Origin: SIG565 sp045651765
GTDB lineage: Bacteria > Bacillota > Clostridia > Oscillospirales > Acutalibacteraceae
Direction of reading: 5' to 3'
Length of the DNA stretch: 64,000 bases
Assembly (NCBI GenBank): GCA_045651765.1
Contig: JAZRSY010000008.1
Location: 198,051-262,050, forward strand
Numbering within the stretch: the stretch's first letter is position 1; every line of letters starts with the position of its first letter. The notes under the pieces are model-generated. The model was not told the origin of the DNA, made no database searches, and saw nothing but the letters and a program-made list of their open reading frames with translations. Positions 24,201-31,379 of this stretch are shown in pieces. The translations under genes were made by a program, and so were the position numbers.

Positions 24201-26003
24201 AACTTGATTCTGTATGCCAAGTGGGTTCCTGTTACTCATACCGTAAGGTTCTATACTGACCAGGCACTTGTTGGAAGCGATTCTATTTACCAAAAGTATG
24301 ATGCCATTCAGCATGGTAGTTTGCTCCAAGATCCTTACATCCCCCCGAATGATCCTGAAAAAGGACAATACATCTTTGTTGGCTGGTTCTACATTGATGC
24401 ACAGGGCAACGAGCAGATGTGGGATTTTGATAATACCACAGTGACAAGGGATGTTGATGTTTACGCAAAGTGGAGCTCGAACACCCTTGTGAAATATGAA
24501 GTTAAATTTGTTTATAAAGATGGCGATACTGAGATTGAAATTGCTGATTCAATTACGGGTAGCGCACTTGGCGGTAACTCCAAGACTTTTGAAGCCAAAG
24601 GTAACGAGCAACTGTATTCCGGATATCAGACAGGATACTTCCCCAAGGTTCAGAGTCACACAATTGTAATGGACCTTGAAGACACAAGTAAAAACACATA
24701 TACATTCTATTACGAGAAGATCTCCTCTGTTCCTTATACGGTGTATTATCTCGATGCAGCCACAGGACAGAACGTTGTAGGTACGGATGGTGTTGAGGTT
24801 CTACCCGTTACACACAGCGATAATAAGAAAGCAATCGTGACGGAAACCTATGTGAAGGTTCCGGGCTATTTGCCCGATACATACCAGCAAACACTCATCA
24901 TCGATCCAAACGGTGAAAATAAAATTATTTTTTACTACACCAAGGATGAGCTGAACGGTATGTATGTTGTTCACTACTGGACCGAGAATTTGGATGGCAC
25001 ATACTCTGAACATTCCATTTTTGAAGGCCGTGGAGAGAAAGGCTCTACTGTAACGGCAACCATAAAGGATATCGAGCACTTTACTCATGATGCATCGATT
25101 TCCGGAACAGCTCTTTCCGGTACGATTTCAGTTGAATCAGTCCTTGAGTTGCATGTGTATTACACAAGAAACAATTACCCTTTCAAGGTGCAGTATCTTG
25201 AACAAGGCACAAACAAGGTTCTCTCCCCTGAGAAAATAGTCACAGACAATGCATGGGAAGAAATTGTAACAGATAAGGCAGTTGAGATTGCGAATTACAC
25301 TCTTGTAGGTGATGCTGAAAAGTCAATCATAATTCGTAAGGATACGACGGATCCGACAGTCAACATCATCACTTTCTACTATACCGAGAACAGAGTGACC
25401 ATCAATTATGTGGTTGCGGAAGGAACTGGTACAGTAAATCCCAGCAGTGAATCTGTCAAAATTCTTAATGGTACTGCCAATGGCTCTAAGGCTACAGCCG
25501 GCAAAGGATATCGCTTTGTTGGCTGGTACAGCGACAGAACTTGCACAAATCTTCTGAGTCAAGAACCTGAATTTGTGCCTACCAAAGAGGCAGGCACAAA
25601 ATGGGTAAACGGAACAACATTCTATGCAAAATTTGAACCGGACAATACCTCGCTAACCATTAAAAAAGTATACCCGGATGGTGCAGATTACTCTATTGAT
25701 GAAAACCAAACCTTTATCTTCACTATCAAGGGTGTGCCCGGAACGAATACTGCAGCAATTGATCTTACTGTTACCATTCACGGAAGTGGTGAAATCACTA
25801 TTACCGATTTGCCGATCGGCGATTACGTGGTAACGGAACAAACAGAGTGGTCCTGGCGCTATGAACCTACTGAGGCTGCTCAGAGTATTACGCTGCTCCC
25901 CGTTGAGATTAACGGCGTTGTATTCAAGAACACTCGTGCAGAAATCTATTGGCTTGACGGTGATTCTTACAAAGTAAATATCTTTAAGAAGAAAGAACAG
26001 TAA
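21276..26003 (+). CDS. Giant secreted repeat adhesin (InlB-like, MucBP-like and SpaA-like modules)
   Basis: This 1575-residue surface protein has a Sec signal (about 1-33). An Ig-like segment is at about 190-265. MucBP/InlB-type YYDRLYYKMTF and AGYSFVGW repeats are at about 290-510, followed by a Cys/His-rich region (about 557-733) with roughly eight HxH...C..C units. More InlB-like repeats (FAGWYQNPEC, FVGWFY) are at about 900-1070, four MucBP-like repeats at about 1072-1372, and a SpaA/Cna-B-like domain at about 1458-1555. No LPXTG or membrane anchor follows; the tail is YWLDGDSYKVNIFKKKEQ. It probably binds host or mucus and is held by the fibre. GGAGG precedes the ATG. Confidence 0.85.
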   Translation: MKRLSKNRVLSLFLALVMLFSALPFNTVGANASTSIGDINPNYGSVIGNTAQFNIEDSINFLIHNDPENFDYDTESGDWANEEYWIWYYAEESQIDFPENLELVITNYYWDSDSTALWYKVEAAPGQTLPEKLEQYPWVYQNYTENYEDPELLEFYPDLLNISSSGKNYVFDAEGNRVSSITFSDFKAQKIYADSSLQGSVKYQWQILSDGAWIDINGGNNAAFTLYFGMIANALDDNATAKLRVVSTAGSKTVEGSSILVKFDPSYVNGATAPALYAVRSASNYGVKATSEGTVNVTIKYIYGSNGDTVAADRIYNIQENGSVTDTFNLPVMEGYDAYLGDDTTNILKSYSIDLSNVTEDVVITFKYWPAKVNYTVIYYWQNAEDDDYTEHYRYTASDFTGNTATIDDIVYDGFYQLLYESVPIASDGSTVIEVYYDRLYYKMTFDLDGGYGVQPIYARYGTEIEVPNPVKAGYSFVGWDNITNGTGDGIADVLPSEVPAHHSAYEAIWKAADTAKVTVVYWGENANDEKYSYVKSQEVFVAPGTELSFGTDQLICILDEHTHGDGNCSYKCNLKVHSHSEKCYQFICTQEEHSHVDDCYTCSYDSHTHSKSCYSNVGDASSAGLGAPSNPANGTIARRALSLNGKVIYIDGTWYQYSGNVDVGGTATPSCGKTESSHTHTDDCLGCGKTTHSHTNYTGSCYTLSCGETAHSHNADCYSCVQHEHNDGCYLKTTNMDSDLWTYVESDTVTVAADGSTVMNVYYDRKEFTLTFKYNYSNRNYNSTESITAKWGENIATEYKSIADNAGSTFWSATTDGEDPYTNYFGVMPTASKTYYHRDANGSSGTMYYYGQDLNGEYTIELFNVPNVGGYSVTDEDRYQFEGFTYHHGTSNKSSCSGAEFYYTRNSYTLEFSNGEDIVRTNGVLYQANLGGYDFTPEVPSFYEPGSVKFAGWYQNPECTGDQFVLSDHTMPATNLILYAKWVPVTHTVRFYTDQALVGSDSIYQKYDAIQHGSLLQDPYIPPNDPEKGQYIFVGWFYIDAQGNEQMWDFDNTTVTRDVDVYAKWSSNTLVKYEVKFVYKDGDTEIEIADSITGSALGGNSKTFEAKGNEQLYSGYQTGYFPKVQSHTIVMDLEDTSKNTYTFYYEKISSVPYTVYYLDAATGQNVVGTDGVEVLPVTHSDNKKAIVTETYVKVPGYLPDTYQQTLIIDPNGENKIIFYYTKDELNGMYVVHYWTENLDGTYSEHSIFEGRGEKGSTVTATIKDIEHFTHDASISGTALSGTISVESVLELHVYYTRNNYPFKVQYLEQGTNKVLSPEKIVTDNAWEEIVTDKAVEIANYTLVGDAEKSIIIRKDTTDPTVNIITFYYTENRVTINYVVAEGTGTVNPSSESVKILNGTANGSKATAGKGYRFVGWYSDRTCTNLLSQEPEFVPTKEAGTKWVNGTTFYAKFEPDNTSLTIKKVYPDGADYSIDENQTFIFTIKGVPGTNTAAIDLTVTIHGSGEITITDLPIGDYVVTEQTEWSWRYEPTEAAQSITLLPVEINGVVFKNTRAEIYWLDGDSYKVNIFKKKEQ

Positions 26004-26020
26004 GAGAGGAGGAAATGTAA

Positions 26021-26671
26021 GTGTTTAACAGAAAATATTCGGGAAAATATTACGTTCCTACTCATCGACGCCGCAGGCCAAAGCACGCAAAGCAACAAAA
26101 GCTCATTATTGCAGTTGTTGCCATTCTATGTTCCATTATCTCTTGTGTGAGCTTGGCGTTCTTATTCACCGGCACAGATCCGATGGAAAATGTTTTTGAC
26201 AATACCTATGTTGCCTGTGAGGTTATTGAAAATGGTCCTGATGAAAACAGTCCGTTCGATGGTGAAACAAAAACAGACGTCCGAATCAAGAACACTGGAG
26301 AGGTTCAAAGTTATATCAGAGCTGCTGTCGTTGTCACATGGATGTCAGAAGATCAGTCTAAGGTAACAGCTATCAAGCCTGAAGAAGGCTCTGACTACGA
26401 GATTACATACTCTAAATCGGTGGATGAGTCTTCTAATTGGGTTTTGGGCAAGGATGGATATTGGTATTACACTGTACCGGTTAGTATCGACAGTGAAACT
26501 ACCAACCTAATTGAACGTTGCGTTTGTAAAGTGACGCCGCCTGATGGATATTACCTATCAGTTGAAATCGTTGCCTCCTCCATTCAATCAACTCCGGCAA
26601 GTGTAGTTGAAGAACAATGGGATAGTGGAATAAGTGAAGTAAACGGAACTACATTAGTTATCAAGCAGTAA
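26021..26671 (+). CDS. SipW-dependent TasA/CalY-like secreted subunit 6 (divergent)
   Basis: This 216-residue protein starts with a basic patch (THRRRRPKHAKQQK) and a helix, then CVSLAFLFTGTDPMENVFDNTYVACEV, a variant SipW-type signal. The mature part has IKNTGEVQSYIRAAVVVTW and GYWYYTVPVSIDSET, similar in plan to subunit 5. A long basic N-region and a Thr-Gly cleavage environment differ from the other copies, so it may be a cap or anchor subunit. The GTG start follows AGAGGAGG. Confidence 0.78.
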   Translation: MFNRKYSGKYYVPTHRRRRPKHAKQQKLIIAVVAILCSIISCVSLAFLFTGTDPMENVFDNTYVACEVIENGPDENSPFDGETKTDVRIKNTGEVQSYIRAAVVVTWMSEDQSKVTAIKPEEGSDYEITYSKSVDESSNWVLGKDGYWYYTVPVSIDSETTNLIERCVCKVTPPDGYYLSVEIVASSIQSTPASVVEEQWDSGISEVNGTTLVIKQ

Positions 26672-26683
26672 GGAGGAGTGAAT

Positions 26684-27343
26684 ATGAAAAGAATAATGAA
26701 ACGCGTGTTTACCCTCCTCGCTACCGTTCTAGTCTTAACAAGTATGTCGGTAACTGCTTTTGCGGCAGGAACAGTTACATACGATGGCGATGCGAAGAAA
26801 TTCATTTTTGAACCTGGAAGCGAATATTCACCTACAGATTTATTCACTGATTTCAAAGGTGTCATGCCTGGAGATAGCATTACACAGAAGGTGTATATCA
26901 AAAACGATGTGTCAAATAACGTTAAAATCAGGCTTTACATTCGCTCCCTTGGTGCAAAAGAAGGCTCAGAAGACTTCTTATCAAAATTGAATTTGAGGGT
27001 GTCACAAAATGGTGATTCTAACCTTTTTGATGCTCCTGCCGATCAATCGGCACAGTTAACTGAATGGGTATTTCTAGGCACGTTTTACTCTGGTGCAGAG
27101 ATTGACCTGAATGTCACGCTCGATGTTCCTGTAGAGCTTGGAAATGAGTATCAAGAGGCCGTTGGTTATCTTGAGTGGCAGTTCAAAGTCGAAGAATTAC
27201 CCGTTGAACCTGATGATCCGAAGCCCCCACAAACAGGTGATACAACGAATCTAACCCTTTATATCGCTCTTGCGAGTGTGAGTGGACTTGTTTTAATTTT
27301 CTTGCTGGTGTTCGGACGCCGCAGGAAGCAAGAAGAAATCTAA
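26684..27343 (+). CDS. Cell-wall-anchored protein with PPQTG sorting signal
   Basis: This 219-residue protein has a Sec signal (about 1-26, ending SVTAFAAG) and a beta-rich middle with FKGVMPGDSITQKVYIKN. The C-terminal sorting signal is KPPQTGD (about residue 181), followed by a hydrophobic helix and the basic end GRRRKQEEI. PPxTG-like signals are known substrates of class B sortases in Clostridia such as C. difficile SrtB. A class B sortase lies 1.3 kb downstream, so the pair fits. ATG 26684 (AGGAGG 7 bases upstream) is preferred to GTG 26678. Confidence 0.85.
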   Translation: MKRIMKRVFTLLATVLVLTSMSVTAFAAGTVTYDGDAKKFIFEPGSEYSPTDLFTDFKGVMPGDSITQKVYIKNDVSNNVKIRLYIRSLGAKEGSEDFLSKLNLRVSQNGDSNLFDAPADQSAQLTEWVFLGTFYSGAEIDLNVTLDVPVELGNEYQEAVGYLEWQFKVEELPVEPDDPKPPQTGDTTNLTLYIALASVSGLVLIFLLVFGRRRKQEEI

Positions 27344-27344
27344 C

Positions 27345-27387
27345 AAATAAGCCTGTTCATGCGATTAGTATGAATGGGCTTATTTCT
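27345..27387 (+). terminator. Terminator after the PPQTG protein
   Basis: AAATAAGCC-TG-TTCAT pairs with ATGAA-TG-GGCTTATTT across a nine-base loop. It covers the ATG at 27370, so that codon is not the next gene's start. Confidence 0.7.
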
Positions 27388-27408
27388 GTTAAGGAGCGAA
27401 AAAAGAAA

Positions 27409-27681
27409 GTGATTATAAGAAACATATTCCAAAAAATTTTGGACCGCATAAAAAGGCCAAAAGTAATTGGCACTGAATATGATGACTCGCCATTTGAACG
27501 GTGTGTCATATGCGGAAAACTGACAACGGTGCGTAAAGATACGCATATAGATTTTAGAGACAATTATGAAATTAGTTTTGGGCAAATGTGTTATGAGTGC
27601 CACAAAAGATCAACAGGCGAAAAACCGATTTGCAGCAACGAAGAAATGAAACGGTTGATAGATCAACTAAGGAAGAAATAA
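27409..27681 (+). CDS. Small zinc-ribbon protein
   Basis: This 90-residue protein has two Cys pairs, CVICGK and CYECHK, about 33 residues apart, consistent with one zinc site. The N-terminus is basic. The function is unknown. I choose GTG 27409 (AAGGAG 12 bases upstream) because ATG 27370 lies in a terminator stem. The stop overlaps the start of the AP2 gene by one base (TAATG), so they are coupled. Confidence 0.55.
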   Translation: MIIRNIFQKILDRIKRPKVIGTEYDDSPFERCVICGKLTTVRKDTHIDFRDNYEISFGQMCYECHKRSTGEKPICSNEEMKRLIDQLRKK

Positions 27682-28345
27682 TGTCGGCTTTGAGAACATT
27701 TGAAAGTCTTATAGGCAAAAGATATGAAAAGCTTGTTGTTGTAGAACAAGTAGAATCAACACAAAAAGGTCAACGCCGTTGGCTGTGTAAATGTGATTGT
27801 GGTGGTACCTGTATTACCACTACCGGTAATTTGAATAGCGGGCATACCACAAATTGCGGATGCAAGAAGTCTCCGGATCTAACGGGAAAAGTGTTTGGGA
27901 AACTGACAGTTATTGGTCGTTCTGATAAAAGAAATTCCCGTGGAAAAAGGACAACCCCTATGTGGGAGTGCAGATGTGAATGTGGTGCCATTACATATAA
28001 AGCGACAGATACGCTTACTAATCCAGATAAGAGTATGTGCAATGAATGCGCAGGCAAATATGCTGCAGATATCGCACGACAATCCGCAGGATTCGTTGGC
28101 GGAACGCAGATAACAAAGATAGCAGATATGAAGCCAACGGCAGCTAATACAAGCGGTGCACGTGGTGTTTATTTTGAAAACGTAGCAATAAGTGGAGAGC
28201 GCGATTGACATTTAAGGGTAAAATTATGAGCTTCGGATCGTTTGCACGTTTTGAGGATGCTGTTTTTGCCCGAAAGGAAGCAGAGAAAATATATTTCGGT
28301 GAGTTTTTGGAAGAGAACGGATTAGAACTTAAAGAGAATGTGTAG
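27681..28345 (+). pseudogene. Zinc-finger/AP2-domain protein, broken by a frameshift
   Basis: The first frame (27681-28208) has Cys modules WLCKCDCGG...NCGC and WECRCECGA, then NTSGARGVYFEN and stops. The lost part continues in the -1 frame from about 28181: NKWRARLTFKGKIMSFGSF, then EDAVFARKEAEKIYFGEFLEENG, ending at 28345. Together these give the AP2-like DNA-binding domain seen intact in the gene at 29391. Adding one A to the four-A run at 28177-28180 restores a continuous frame. This is decay, a sequencing error or, less likely, programmed frameshifting. Confidence 0.75.
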
Positions 28346-28356
28346 GAGTGACTATT

Positions 28357-28605
28357 ATGGAAAAAGAATTACTACTTGTTTTATCAGAGAAAATCGGATG
28401 CATGTATTTATCTGATCTCAAATTTATTCAAGATAAAAGCAGAATAAAGTCTGCACTACAGCATTTTGAAGCGCATGATTTTTCCCTTCAACAGTGGAAT
28501 GGTGCTGTAGAGTATCTGACTAAACAAAAGAAGGAGTTTACATCCCCCGATGAAGCTAAGAAATTCTTATTGGATGTAGACTTTGTCACATGTCAACGTG
28601 CGTAA
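28357..28605 (+). CDS. Small protein of unknown function
   Basis: This 82-residue acidic-basic mixed protein has predicted helices (LSEKIGCMYLSDLKFI and EAHDFSLQQWNGAVEYL). No signal peptide, membrane segment or metal motif is seen, and I do not recognise a family. ATG 28357 follows AGGAG by eight bases and is preferred to GTG 28348. It is followed ten bases later by the sortase gene and is probably in the same transcript. Confidence 0.5.
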   Translation: MEKELLLVLSEKIGCMYLSDLKFIQDKSRIKSALQHFEAHDFSLQQWNGAVEYLTKQKKEFTSPDEAKKFLLDVDFVTCQRA

Positions 28606-28614
28606 GGTGTGTTT

Positions 28615-29388
28615 ATGCTGCGAAAGACTAAAAAGCTCGTCCGGATTGCGTTGATTGTACTGTTGCTTTTGATTTTCTCTTTTTCGCTATATCAAATTAT
28701 AAGCACAATATATCACTATTCTGAAAGTGAAGAAACATATAAGGATATAGTAGCCAATGTTGTTACCATAAAGGATGCTGACGATATTAACGAGCAAGAA
28801 GGAGAAAAAATAGAGCAGGCCCCAATAACTGTTGATTTTAATGCACTGTTATCGCAAAACAAAGACGTTGTCGGGTGGCTCTACTGTGAAAACACACCGG
28901 TTAATTATCCTATTGTCCAAAGCGATGATAATGACTATTATCTTCGCCGGATGTTAAATGGAAAATATAATATTGCCGGTGCTGTCTTTATGGATTATCG
29001 ATGCCATTCAGACTACAGCAGCCTTAACACAATAATATATGGTCACAATATGAAAAATGATTCGATGTTTGGTACTTTTACTGATTATAAATCCCAAGAG
29101 TATTACGACGAACATCCTGTCCTATGGCTTTTGACACCCGAAGTAAATTATAAAATTGAATTGATGGCAGGATACGTAACGCCCTCAGACTCAGATGCAT
29201 ATAGCGAATTTATATCACACGAAGAGTTGTATGAATATATTCAAGAAGCCAAAAACAAATCCACTTTTTCTTCGCAACTCACCTGCTCTTCTGAAGACCG
29301 AATTGTGACTTTATCAACGTGCTCATATGAGTATGATACCGCGCGGTATGTATTAGTTGGCAAACTGAGTTCATTAGAGGATGAGTGA
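28615..29388 (+). CDS. srtB: Class B sortase
   Basis: This 257-residue membrane-anchored transpeptidase has an N-terminal helix (about 10-30). The catalytic triad is visible: His in TIIYGHNMKND (about 144), Cys in TLSTCSYEY (about 236) and Arg in TARYVLVGKL (about 244). YGHNM and the Cys-to-Arg spacing point to class B. It would cleave a PPxTG-type signal and attach the protein to peptidoglycan; the PPQTG protein at 26684 is the obvious local substrate. ATG 28615 with AAGGTG is preferred to GTG 28609. Confidence 0.9.
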   Translation: MLRKTKKLVRIALIVLLLLIFSFSLYQIISTIYHYSESEETYKDIVANVVTIKDADDINEQEGEKIEQAPITVDFNALLSQNKDVVGWLYCENTPVNYPIVQSDDNDYYLRRMLNGKYNIAGAVFMDYRCHSDYSSLNTIIYGHNMKNDSMFGTFTDYKSQEYYDEHPVLWLLTPEVNYKIELMAGYVTPSDSDAYSEFISHEELYEYIQEAKNKSTFSSQLTCSSEDRIVTLSTCSYEYDTARYVLVGKLSSLEDE

Positions 29389-29390
29389 AA

Positions 29391-30353
29391 ATGGATGATA
29401 AACATAACTTGCTGAATCAAAGATTTGGGCGTTGGACGGTTATTGGTGACGCCGTGATATATAAAAACAAGTCGAACCGGACCGAAAGAAAATGGTTGTG
29501 CCGATGCGACTGTGGGACTGTGCGATATGTTCTGGAGAGAAGTTTGTTATATGGCGGCTCAGGGAGTTGCGGCTGTGCAACCATAGAAAATAGTGTGAAA
29601 ACTAATTCGTATGAATTAGCAGGACATACATATGGCAATCTTACCGTACTTTGCAAAGCTGAAGGCCACGCCAAGGATGCACGTGGAGGCATATGGTGGA
29701 GATGCAAATGTGTATGTGGAAACGAATGTGATGTTTTAGCGTCTCTTCTTGTTACCGGGAGAAAAACGCACTGTGGATGCAAGTCAGCTCCGCCTAAATA
29801 CTATTACAGAGACATTACTGGACAAGTCTTTAATCGACTGACTGCTTTATATCCTACTCAAGAGAGAACGGCAAAAGGCCAAGTGATATGGCATTGTCGG
29901 TGTGAGTGCGGAAAAGAAGTAGATGTGGGCTACAACGAACTAGTTTACTGTGACCTGCAGAGCTGTGGTTGCAAGAAGAAGGAACACGATGAGTTGATGC
30001 AAAGCTTTCTAACTCGAATTGACGGCACATCGCTGGACATGATTAAGAGCAAGAAAATTCCCATTGATAATACCTCTGGAGTTAAAGGTGTATATTTTCA
30101 AAAAGGCAAATGGATTGCGAAAATCGTGTTTCAGAAAAAACAATTCCATCTTGGAAAGTTTGAACGTATTGAAGATGCGGCCGAAGCACGGAAGGCTGCA
30201 GAAGAATTGATTTTCGATGGCTCAGCAAAGCATTATCAGCTATGGAAAGAACGAGCCGAATTAGAACCGCAATGGGCCGAAGAAAACCCTATTAAAATCC
30301 GTGTAAAAAAAGTCAATGGCGAGTTAAGTGTTTCTTTCTTCCCGAATTTATGA
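29391..30353 (+). CDS. Zinc-finger/AP2-domain DNA-binding protein
   Basis: This 320-residue protein is built of three repeats of about 65 residues. Each has FGxxTVI/LTxL, then W-x-C-x-C-D/E/V-C-G and S/T-C-G-C (WLCRCDCGT, WRCKCVCGN, WHCRCECGK). After them comes an AP2-like domain with DNTSGVKGVYFQKGKWIAK, FHLGKFERIEDAAEARKAAEE. Such proteins occur in phages and conjugative elements and may be regulators or relics of homing endonucleases. It is the intact partner of the broken gene at 27681. ATG 29391 lies two bases after the sortase stop. Confidence 0.72.
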   Translation: MDDKHNLLNQRFGRWTVIGDAVIYKNKSNRTERKWLCRCDCGTVRYVLERSLLYGGSGSCGCATIENSVKTNSYELAGHTYGNLTVLCKAEGHAKDARGGIWWRCKCVCGNECDVLASLLVTGRKTHCGCKSAPPKYYYRDITGQVFNRLTALYPTQERTAKGQVIWHCRCECGKEVDVGYNELVYCDLQSCGCKKKEHDELMQSFLTRIDGTSLDMIKSKKIPIDNTSGVKGVYFQKGKWIAKIVFQKKQFHLGKFERIEDAAEARKAAEELIFDGSAKHYQLWKERAELEPQWAEENPIKIRVKKVNGELSVSFFPNL

Positions 30354-30373
30354 AGTGAAAAAGGAGCGGTTGT

Positions 30374-30615
30374 GTGAAAGAGAAATATAAACTGAACTTT
30401 TGTGCTGGCGATGGACGAAGGGCGCACTGGAATTGTGTTGCTTTTGCCAAAAAGTTCCCGATTTGAAACATCCCGAAACTTGCGTACATTTCTCGGACGA
30501 TTATGTAGACAATGAATGCTTGGGATTTGTAAAGGTAACTGATGTTGGGAAACGGGTATACGAAGCGCTTGATTCAAAGTGTAGCTTAAAAGAAAATGGT
30601 GATCAAATTGACTGA
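30374..30615 (+). pseudogene. Small Cys-rich protein, probably frameshifted
   Basis: A GTG at 30374 follows AAGGAG and opens KEKYKLNFCAGDGRRAHWN, then CVAFAKKF, but stops at 30466. In the -1 frame the sequence continues as VPDLKHPETCVHFSDD, YVDNECLGFVKVTDVGKRVYE and ends at 30615. Adding one A to the five-A run at 30449-30453 joins the parts into about 80 residues. The function is unknown. The stop overlaps the next gene's probable start. Confidence 0.5.
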
Positions 30616-30818
30616 AAAAAGAATCGTTAAAGGTGTTAGATGAGATTATCACCACATTGAAGTTGGCCGGTTACGATCCTTATGTCCAACTGGAAGGATA
30701 TATAGAAACCGGCTCCGATATTTATATCACCCGCAGTAATAACGCGAGAGAAAAAATCAAGTTTCTTGAATTGGATTTTATTAGCAAGGAACTTCGCCGG
30801 CATCGAAATGAATATTGA
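30612..30818 (+). CDS. IreB/UPF0297-like small protein
   Basis: About 68 residues, KKESLKVLDEIITTLK, LAGYDPYVQLEGYI, SNNAREKIKFLELDFISKEL. The pattern GY-x-P...Q..GYI..G...YI.R.NNAR..I....I..EL matches the IreB (UPF0297) family, a substrate of the PASTA kinase IreK/PrkC in Enterococcus. The core copy was not seen here. The best start is CTG 30612 in CTGA, overlapping the upstream stop by four bases, as if an ancestral ATGA changed. GTG 30633 is the fallback. Confidence 0.55.
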   Translation: MKKESLKVLDEIITTLKLAGYDPYVQLEGYIETGSDIYITRSNNAREKIKFLELDFISKELRRHRNEY

Positions 30819-31006
30819 TTACCGATATCGCACTCAAGTACTAACATGTATATTATAGCTCTTTTTCAATGAAATAGTAAGGATTTTTGCAAATTACTTC
30901 GAGAAAAATATTAGATTTGGTTCTTAAGAGTGACGAATTTGACAATGTCTCCGTATTTGTGCTATAATAGCATAGTAGATTATCTACTATGTGGAGGGGT
31001 TCCCTA
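30819..31006 (+). promoter_or_regulatory. padR promoter region with palindromic operator
   Basis: TTGACA (30939-30944), 18-base spacer, TATAAT (30963-30968). A perfect 10-bp inverted repeat CATAGTAGAT-T-ATCTACTATG (30971-30991) covers the start point and is a likely autoregulatory PadR site. The 120 bases before the -35 hold nothing recognisable. Confidence 0.75.
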
Positions 31007-31312
31007 ATGGCTATTAACTTAGATATTATGATTTTGAAATTATTGTCTGAGGAAGATATGTATGGGCATCAGATTGTTGTTGAATTGAGAAAAGCGTCTG
31101 ATGAGTTCTTTTCCCTTAAAACAGGTACGGTTTATCCACTTTTGAGAACAATGGTATCAGATAATATGCTTGAGACCTTTGAAAAAGAAGCTGCCGGCAA
31201 AGTACGTACCCATTATAAAATTACACCTTCCGGACAGCAGCGCCTAAATTCGGGCGTTAAAAACTGGACCACGTTCTACCATGCAGTAAACAAGGTCCTA
31301 AAAATAAATTGA
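31007..31312 (+). CDS. PadR-family transcriptional regulator
   Basis: This 101-residue winged-helix repressor (short PadR-s2 type) has LDIMILKLLSEEDMYGHQIV, then FFSLKTGTVYPLLRTM and the wing THYKITPSGQQRLN. ATG 31007 follows GGAGGGG; the upstream ATG (30989) lies inside the operator. PadR proteins usually repress their own operon, which here would include the sigma factor and its partner. The ligand is unknown. Confidence 0.92.
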   Translation: MAINLDIMILKLLSEEDMYGHQIVVELRKASDEFFSLKTGTVYPLLRTMVSDNMLETFEKEAAGKVRTHYKITPSGQQRLNSGVKNWTTFYHAVNKVLKIN

Positions 31313-31379
31313 AAAACTGTATCCTGTTTCTCTGTTTAGTTTGTTGTATAAACAGAGACGGGCAAAAGAGGATTAAATT

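Noticed and set aside
25900..26003. LPXTG anchor at the end of the giant adhesin
   Set aside because: No LPXTG-like motif, no hydrophobic helix; the protein ends in a short charged tail.
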